From assembly GCA_021801355.1 (NCBI GenBank), contig JAJYYB010000018.1:40087-104086 (forward strand): 64,000 nt of DNA, given 5' to 3'. The position numbers and the translations under genes were made by a program. Position 1 is the stretch's first letter; each line of letters begins with the position of its first letter. Shown one piece after another: positions 58,464-64,000 of the stretch. This DNA is from Microcaldota archaeon (GTDB lineage Archaea > Micrarchaeota > Micrarchaeia > Micrarchaeales > Micrarchaeaceae). The notes beneath the pieces are model-generated. The model made no database searches. It saw only the letters and a program-made list of their open reading frames with translations, and was not told the DNA's origin.

Positions 58464-58946
58464 ATGGCGCAGTATGATGATACAGAAAACAGCGGTTACT
58501 CTGAGATTAAGAGCCCTGAGGGCGAAGCCAGGATAGCAACATTGCAGGCAATAGCGCAGGAAGTCGCACAGGTCTCATCCAAGCTCATAATGGTCGAGCT
58601 CAGGAAGGCGCTTGATGCACCGGAGATAAAGGAGAACATCGGCAAGGGCATGATGCTGTACCTTTATGCTGCAGGGTTCCTTAGCTTTGCTGGCAGGGAG
58701 ATAACTCGAACCAAAGTTGGAGCCGTTGTAAAGAGCACAGGGGTCGAGCCGAACTATGAATTAATAGACTTACTGCTTAAAAACGACATGAAGAGCCACC
58801 TTGTATACGTATATGCCTTCTACTACCTCGTAGCGAGCGGTAAAGATCCGTCCAAAGAAAACGTGAAGAAAGTGCTTGAAGCGATCAAGGTGAAGCCAGA
58901 TATGAGCAGGGCGGATGACATACTGGAGTTCGTTTCTTATATGTAG
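58464..58946 (+). CDS. Protein with two tandem L12/P1-like helical domains
   Basis: 160 residues. After a helical N-terminus (about 1-60) come two repeats that each resemble the N-terminal dimerisation domain of archaeal ribosomal stalk protein P1/L12. Residues 63-108 start MMLYLYAAGFLSFAGREITR and contain VVKSTGVEPN. Residues 113-158 start LVYVYAFYYLVASGKDPSKE and contain KKVLEAIKVKPD. Archaeal P1 has the same Y-x-Y-A-A-x-x-L-x-x-A-G-K-E-I-T then V-L-E-A-A-G-V pattern. The acidic hinge and C-terminal factor-binding tail of P1 are absent, so it is not the normal stalk protein. A TATA-like atataaatac is about 50 bp upstream. Confidence 0.7.
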   Translation: MAQYDDTENSGYSEIKSPEGEARIATLQAIAQEVAQVSSKLIMVELRKALDAPEIKENIGKGMMLYLYAAGFLSFAGREITRTKVGAVVKSTGVEPNYELIDLLLKNDMKSHLVYVYAFYYLVASGKDPSKENVKKVLEAIKVKPDMSRADDILEFVSYM

Positions 58947-59062
58947 TAATGGACCATAGATTTTGCTAGGCAAACTTTCAGTGAAACTGCTTGGCTGGAT
59001 AAGTGAACTGATGTCAGAGTAAATTTAAGTAAAATGCTCTGTGAAGTGATAAATATTTTGGC

Positions 59063-60994
59063 TCAGTTCAGAGAGAAACTCGCTGATGGCATGACGCCAC
59101 TTGGCGGGTATGCGCGCGTACGCGCCCACGTTGCGGTTAAGGTATAACCTGAAGGTGAATTTTCCATAGCACCTAGGTAAAGGGAACCAGATGGCAGGTC
59201 AGTTGTAGAGGATATTTGATTGCCGTAGTCTATCTGCGCATACATTGTGCCTCCGCTTATGTAGTCTACAGACCATACGTGGAGTCCAGATATTGTTGTC
59301 GATCCTGCGTTTGATATGCTTGAAACACCATTCCCTGTATCAAATAGGTCGTTTGCCTGCACCTCTAGTCCCATGTTAGAACCCTGGCTAGGATTTCCGT
59401 TGACGTATCCGTTACTTGAGCCTATGCCCACTGCACTGGATGAACAAGAACACACATTAGGTACGTTGGCGTACCAATCTGCAACTATGCCTATTGAGTG
59501 CGAGGTATCTGAAACTACATAATTATGCGAACTAGAGCCTGCCATTGAGAATCCGTTGTCGAAAACGGCATCGCCACCGCTGCTCCAGCCAGTTGGAGTA
59601 GAACTGCCAGCGAAATTCTGGTACTCTGAGAAGATGTGTACACCATTGTCGTATTCTCCATAAGTGCCAGGTATCTCTGGCGCCTCGCCCATGTAGCTGT
59701 TCGGTCCTGTCATTATCGCGTTTGGCAGGAAGGTCATGTAAATCACTGCGTTAGAGTCTGAATATATTGAGGTAGCGCTCAGGTTTACCCAAACTATTGT
59801 GTTTGATGCACTGTTTGTGCACCCTGATTCGCACCATGCATAGAGCGGTGTGTTACCATTGTTTGGAGCATTAGCAGGTGCGCCTGAAGTAAACTCGACA
59901 TTGTCCCAGTTCGAGGCTATCTCATTGGCGCCACCGTAGTTGGCGCTGTCTATGTTCAGCATCTCCTGGAAGTTTGTGCCTGTGCTAGAGCTCTGCGCGT
60001 TGTCCAGTGTTATAACGACATAGTGTATAGTTGAGGTAGATGTGGAAGTTGACGTCGAAGACGTTGTGGATGTAACCGATGTAGTTACAGATGTAGTGGC
60101 CGTAGGCGAAGAGAATGTAGACGGCCATGTTGTCGAGAATGTTACACCGGACGGCTTGCCGTTGTGATTGTTCCCGGAATAGTCGTTTCCATTCCCATTT
60201 AGCGGTAACCAGGCAACCAAATTATCCAAATTTATCGGTACACCGCCTATCCCTCTTGAGTAAAGCACCTGTATTATGTTTGATGACAGAGATGCATTGT
60301 ATATCTGTATATTTGACAATTGACCATTGAAGAAATCGCCATTGCCGTCACTGCCTATGCTCAACTGGATGTTGTTAGCCTTCCCTATCATGAAATTGCC
60401 GGTTAAAGCCATGCCTACGCCGTCCACATATATGTAATTGCCGCTGGTGCCATGAACAGCTGCTACGTTGTACCATGAACCCTGGCTGACAAAGCTGTTT
60501 GTTGTCTGGATTGTGTTGCCGTCCGAACCGAAGATTATGTTGGCGTTGCTGTACTCCAGGCAGAAGATACTGGTTGATGCGGAGGCGCAGTTTGAAGATC
60601 CTGACTCGCTTACAAGCTCTGCAACTTGATTAGCGGAAGAGGCATAAAGCCATAGGCTGATTGTAAACTGCGATTCTGTATTCGATATCAGCGATGAGCC
60701 GACTGGTACATTAGCTGATGATCCGCTGTTGAAAGCAGCCACATACTCCGGAAATCCTCCTGTGCACAGACCTTCAGTGTTAATGCCGGCTGTTGTGCCG
60801 GCACCGTCTGGCCTGTACACGCTGCATGCGCTTGGCTGCACCTTTGCAGAGTTGGTATTGAACAGGCCGAGCTGGAAAAGCACGATTATGGCTATTACTA
60901 TAATTATTATTGCCCAAGCGTAGGTCATCATATATTCGATTGCTGACTGGGCTTTTTGATTCGGGCTCCTGAATTCTGGGCGATTTGCAGGCAT
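59063..60994 (-). CDS. Class III pilin-like adhesin with LamG-like and DUF2341 domains
   Basis: About 643 residues from the ATG at 60994 (the frame is open to 61033). The class III signal KAQSAIEYMMTYAWAIIIIV is followed by a LamG/concanavalin-like domain (QFTISLWLYASSANQVAELV, WYNVAAVHGTSG, NLVAWLPLNGNGNDYSGNNH). A Thr/Ser/Val stalk comes next, and then a DUF2341-like domain (FQEMLNIDSANYGGANEIAS, NVEFTSGAPAN, AVIYMTFLPNAIM, YGEYDNGVHIFSEYQNF). It shares parts in a different order with the plus-strand array, showing domain shuffling. Exposed, probably pilus-associated. Confidence 0.85.
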   Translation of the reverse strand: MPANRPEFRSPNQKAQSAIEYMMTYAWAIIIIVIAIIVLFQLGLFNTNSAKVQPSACSVYRPDGAGTTAGINTEGLCTGGFPEYVAAFNSGSSANVPVGSSLISNTESQFTISLWLYASSANQVAELVSESGSSNCASASTSIFCLEYSNANIIFGSDGNTIQTTNSFVSQGSWYNVAAVHGTSGNYIYVDGVGMALTGNFMIGKANNIQLSIGSDGNGDFFNGQLSNIQIYNASLSSNIIQVLYSRGIGGVPINLDNLVAWLPLNGNGNDYSGNNHNGKPSGVTFSTTWPSTFSSPTATTSVTTSVTSTTSSTSTSTSTSTIHYVVITLDNAQSSSTGTNFQEMLNIDSANYGGANEIASNWDNVEFTSGAPANAPNNGNTPLYAWCESGCTNSASNTIVWVNLSATSIYSDSNAVIYMTFLPNAIMTGPNSYMGEAPEIPGTYGEYDNGVHIFSEYQNFAGSSTPTGWSSGGDAVFDNGFSMAGSSSHNYVVSDTSHSIGIVADWYANVPNVCSCSSSAVGIGSSNGYVNGNPSQGSNMGLEVQANDLFDTGNGVSSISNAGSTTISGLHVWSVDYISGGTMYAQIDYGNQISSTTDLPSGSLYLGAMENSPSGYTLTATWARTRAYPPSGVMPSASFSLN

Positions 60995-61118
60995 GTATAC
61001 ACCATAAACGTATAAAAATAAATACTCGCTCATTTTACGAATTTATAAACGGGCTTTGACTTGGATTAGGGATGAAGACGCGTCTAGAATCCAGGCTTTG
61101 AGGATGAGATGTACAGTT

Positions 61119-62756
61119 TTATTGAAGAGTCCCGGAACTGGCTGAAGGCATTACACCGCCTGGCGGATATTGGCGGACACGAAGCCAATACATAGTTCCA
61201 GTTCCGCCATTATCACCAACGTATAAGTTCCCGTTTGTGTTAGCGTAATAACCCGTGGATGACGTTATAGTTACTAGATTATAATTTACGTTTAATATTG
61301 CTTCTCCATTACTAAGCATCTGTGAGGTTAATGTATAATAAGTGTCTTCGGCATCGTTACCTGTATGATATAATTCAGTTGAACCGTCATACACCTCCCA
61401 TCCGTTTTGGGATGGGAAAAAGTAGAACAATACCCCACCATTGGTATATGTCCCTAATTGAGAAAATCCAATCCAACCGCCATTTGTGGGATATATATAT
61501 GCCTCTGTTATTATAGGGGCTGAAAAAGAGCTAGTACTTTCGATATAGTTGTTATCTTGGGCAGATCCTGGGCTTTCAAATTTAAATCCATTATTGATAG
61601 AGTATCCAGAACCTATAGAGGACCATTTATTTGTGTTCAAGTTTATTCCAGCAAAGTTATCATAGAAGTTGAACACATCTGCGCCGTTGTCGTACTGCCC
61701 GTAACTGTTGCTGATTTGCGGAGCTTCACCAGCCACAGAACCGTCGAATTCAGTGCTGAGGGAATTGAAGACCATGTAGATTACCGTGTTTGGCGCTGAC
61801 TCGCCGCCTGGCAGGTTGACCCAGAATAGCGCCTGCGACGATGATGGCGAGCATGATGTCTCGGGGCAGCCCTCTAGCCACGAATCTAGGGGTCCGGACG
61901 GTACGTTGCCTGACATGGACGAATAGAACCTTATGTTGCCTAGGTCGCCGCTGACGCAAGAACTACCGAGGAGGCCTGAACACTGGCCAGAGTACGACGA
62001 TGGGTCTATTGTTATGTTCTGCTGGAACGGTGTGGGCGTGGCACTTGAAGGGCCCAGTGTCACAGCAACATAATAGACGGATGTGGTAGACGTACTAGTA
62101 GTCGACGAAGAGGTAGTTGTGGATGAAGAAGTAGTACTTGATGATGTGGTGATTGATGACGTGGTGGCCGATCCGCCGCTCGTGAAAGTGCTTACGCCGG
62201 TTTCCTTGGCTGATATGGAGCCGACCTTTGCGAAGTTTGTCGGGCCACTGCAGACGGGGCTGAGGCAGTAGGCGATCCAGATGTAGCCTGTGAACTCTGT
62301 TCCCACAGGTATGTTAGCAGTAGGTATGCCGCCGGCCGCGGTGTGATTGAAGTTGAACGTCACGGTGCCTGAAGGCGGGATAGTGCCTATCAGTGTCATG
62401 TTCACTGTGTTCAACTCGGAGAAGTTGACAGGGAGACCGCCTGGTCCGATATTCTCCGCTTCAGAGGCGACGAAGATCCATGCATCGTAGTAGTTCTGCC
62501 CAGAATCCTGGCTTATGGTTGCCGTTATCCCATTAGGCGTGTAAACTGGGTTCGAGCAGGTGAAACCGGGCTGCGGGGAGCAGCCGTTTGAGGTGGCTGC
62601 GGCACCGTTGAAAAGGCCGAGCGCGAAGAGAACGCCAACTGCTATCGATATTATAAGGATGGCCCATCCGTAGGTCATAAGGTACTCCATCGATGACTGT
62701 GCCTTACCAGTTCGAGTCAATTTGTTTTCATGTGACACATAAACAACTTTTGTCAA
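61119..62756 (-). CDS. Class III pilin-like adhesin with DUF2341 domain
   Basis: 545 residues. The class III signal GKAQSSMEYLMTYGWAILII is followed by the beta domain common to the array (FTCSNPVYTPNGITATISQD, NIPVGTEFTGYIWIAYC) and a Ser/Thr stalk near 205-235. The C-terminal DUF2341-like domain has PFQQNITIDPSSYSG, NTVIYMVFNSLSTEFDG and YGQYDNGADVFNFYDNF. The start is TTG at 62756 or GTG at 62738. The beta domain is closest to that of the broken gene at 45.4 kb. Confidence 0.85.
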   Translation of the reverse strand: MTKVVYVSHENKLTRTGKAQSSMEYLMTYGWAILIISIAVGVLFALGLFNGAAATSNGCSPQPGFTCSNPVYTPNGITATISQDSGQNYYDAWIFVASEAENIGPGGLPVNFSELNTVNMTLIGTIPPSGTVTFNFNHTAAGGIPTANIPVGTEFTGYIWIAYCLSPVCSGPTNFAKVGSISAKETGVSTFTSGGSATTSSITTSSSTTSSSTTTSSSTTSTSTTSVYYVAVTLGPSSATPTPFQQNITIDPSSYSGQCSGLLGSSCVSGDLGNIRFYSSMSGNVPSGPLDSWLEGCPETSCSPSSSQALFWVNLPGGESAPNTVIYMVFNSLSTEFDGSVAGEAPQISNSYGQYDNGADVFNFYDNFAGINLNTNKWSSIGSGYSINNGFKFESPGSAQDNNYIESTSSFSAPIITEAYIYPTNGGWIGFSQLGTYTNGGVLFYFFPSQNGWEVYDGSTELYHTGNDAEDTYYTLTSQMLSNGEAILNVNYNLVTITSSTGYYANTNGNLYVGDNGGTGTMYWLRVRQYPPGGVMPSASSGTLQ

Positions 62757-62777
62757 AGCACTTCTCTCATCGTGCTT

Positions 62778-64000
62778 TCAGTTTGTACTAAAAATATAGC
62801 TAGGCATCACGCCATCTGGTGGATAGCTTCTTACCCTAGCCCACTGATATACTGCAGTGTTGCTCGTGGTCTGCAATGCTATGTAGCCGCTCGTCATCGT
62901 ATACTGCGCGGAAGATGCAGACATACTACCATAGTCATAGCGGGAGAAGCCTAGAGTCCCTGAAGATGTTATGCCTATGCTAAAAACGTGGAAGTTGGAA
63001 TTCTCGGATTCCGTAGTTCCAACTATTGACCATGGGAAGCCCGAGCCACCGTTCTGGTAACCGTATATAGTTGCAGCAGTGTTCGGGTTATTGTAATCCA
63101 TAAGCGCATAACTCGGTGTACCGAGGTTCGTTGTTCCAGTGTATACAAGGGTGGTCAGCGCACCGTCATTGTTAGGGGATGACTGGGATGTCAGAGTCTC
63201 GAATACGCTATTGTCCGGATAAGTAGACGTAGTCTCCGCATAATTTCCCCATGTAGGGTTTGGCATTGTTTCTGTGAGACCATTTGACGCAGTTATGCTG
63301 CCTGAAGCAACGCTGGTTGTCCAACCACTAGGCAACGAAGGGCCAGAAAAGTTCCAGTAATCATTGAACACTTTTTTACCGTTGTCGTACTGGCCGTAGG
63401 TAGTCTGCATGCATGCCCCACAACCATATAGCTGAGGCGCATAGCCCGTATAGCCGCTAGTCACTGGTGCATTGTTAGGCATGAAGTTCATGTATATTAC
63501 CGCATTGCCACTGGATGGCACAATAGTAGAACCTAAATTCACCCAAATGCGGGTAAGAGATGCGCTATTGCTAGCTCCGCTCTCTATCCATGCATAAAGC
63601 ACGTTCCCGGTATCTGCCGGTCCGGATGTAAATTCGATGTTGCTCAAGTTTCCATCTGCATATGTGTAACAGCTCCCGCCATTGCACGAAGTGCCTGTTA
63701 TGTTGAGCATCTGCTGGAAGTTCGTACCCGTCGGTGAACTTTCCGAATTCGTAAGTGTTATTTCTGCGTAATTTATAGAAGTGGTTGATGTAGAGGTGCT
63801 GGTCGATGAGGTGCTTGATGTCGATGTGATTGATGTGGAGGATCCGCCGCCGAATCCTGCAGTGGTGCCTTCTTCTTTCGCGCTTACCGTGCCTACCTTA
63901 GCGTAACCGGTAGGTGAGCTGCAACCTGGCACCGTGCAATAGGCAAGCCAGATGCTGCCTGTGAACTGCGTCCCCACTGGCACGTTTGTTGTAGGTATGC
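62778..64000 (-). CDS. Class III pilin-like adhesin, partial (N-terminus off right edge)
   Basis: At least 407 residues, open to the window end. The visible part starts IPTTNVPVGTQFTGSIWLAY, the end of the common beta domain. A Ser/Thr stalk (about 55-75) follows, then the DUF2341-like domain (FQQMLNITGTSCNGGSCYTY, NIEFTSGPADTGN, NAVIYMNFMPNNAP, YGQYDNGKKVFNDYWNF), ending PPDGVMPSYIFSTN. By homology the missing N-terminus should carry the class III signal. Confidence 0.85.
   Translation of the reverse strand, partial: IPTTNVPVGTQFTGSIWLAYCTVPGCSSPTGYAKVGTVSAKEEGTTAGFGGGSSTSITSTSSTSSTSTSTSTTSINYAEITLTNSESSPTGTNFQQMLNITGTSCNGGSCYTYADGNLSNIEFTSGPADTGNVLYAWIESGASNSASLTRIWVNLGSTIVPSSGNAVIYMNFMPNNAPVTSGYTGYAPQLYGCGACMQTTYGQYDNGKKVFNDYWNFSGPSLPSGWTTSVASGSITASNGLTETMPNPTWGNYAETTSTYPDNSVFETLTSQSSPNNDGALTTLVYTGTTNLGTPSYALMDYNNPNTAATIYGYQNGGSGFPWSIVGTTESENSNFHVFSIGITSSGTLGFSRYDYGSMSASSAQYTMTSGYIALQTTSNTAVYQWARVRSYPPDGVMPSYIFSTN

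Overview
The window is archaeal and best fits a DPANN acidophile of the ARMAN / Candidatus Micrarchaeota type. This is inferred from gene content; there is no rRNA here to settle it. Archaeal markers are a GGGP synthase for ether lipids, AdkA-type adenylate kinase, endonuclease Q, beta-CASP RNase, RqcH, the aminoacyl-synthetase-like asparagine synthetase, uL30-uL15, and class III signal-peptide pilins. TATA boxes sit 25-45 bp before many starts. Base composition is near balanced, with AT-rich islands at 15.4-18.5 kb and 37-39.2 kb that look acquired.

Layout. 0-5 kb: thioredoxin, HisRS, a small conserved protein, an ankyrin protein and CysRS. 5-8 kb: DUF763, a surface protein, and a nickel superoxide dismutase with its maturation protease. 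8-13 kb: APC permease, a proteasome-like Ntn hydrolase, a J-domain protein and an ArsB/NhaD-type permease. 13.2-19.6 kb: tandem integrated elements in the 3' half of tRNA-Ala(UGC). Their integrase is split SSV-fashion by the attachment site, and the cargo is an AAA ATPase, a double AN1 zinc finger, a membrane J-domain protein, a HEPN-like protein and a structured non-coding region. 19.6-26.4 kb: beta-CASP RNase, coiled-coil protein, glycosyltransferase, uL15, uL30, aquaporin and enolase.

26.5-31.1 kb: two paralogous unknown proteins with shared promoters, around a third unknown gene; an Nth-EndoQ repair operon; a TnpB remnant. 31.2-36.6 kb: aconitase, malate:quinone oxidoreductase and citrate synthase, which together run malate to isocitrate. 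37-39.2 kb: AT-rich membrane protein and a broken surface gene. 39.5-44.3 kb: a same-strand run of proline dehydrogenase-like, SDR, GGGP synthase, truncated RqcH and RNase Z, ending flush against tRNA-Val(GAC). 45.4-52.6 and 59-64 kb: two arrays of class III pilin-like adhesins, several broken by in-frame stops. Between them lie an Lrp regulator divergent from asparagine synthetase, iPGM, a coiled-coil protein, AdkA, and a protein with two tandem L12/P1-like domains.

The most unusual items are the split-integrase tandem elements, the archaeal NiSOD pair, the duplicated L12-like domain protein, the proteasome-like Ntn hydrolase, the paralog pair with a nuclease-like motif, and the decaying adhesin arrays.
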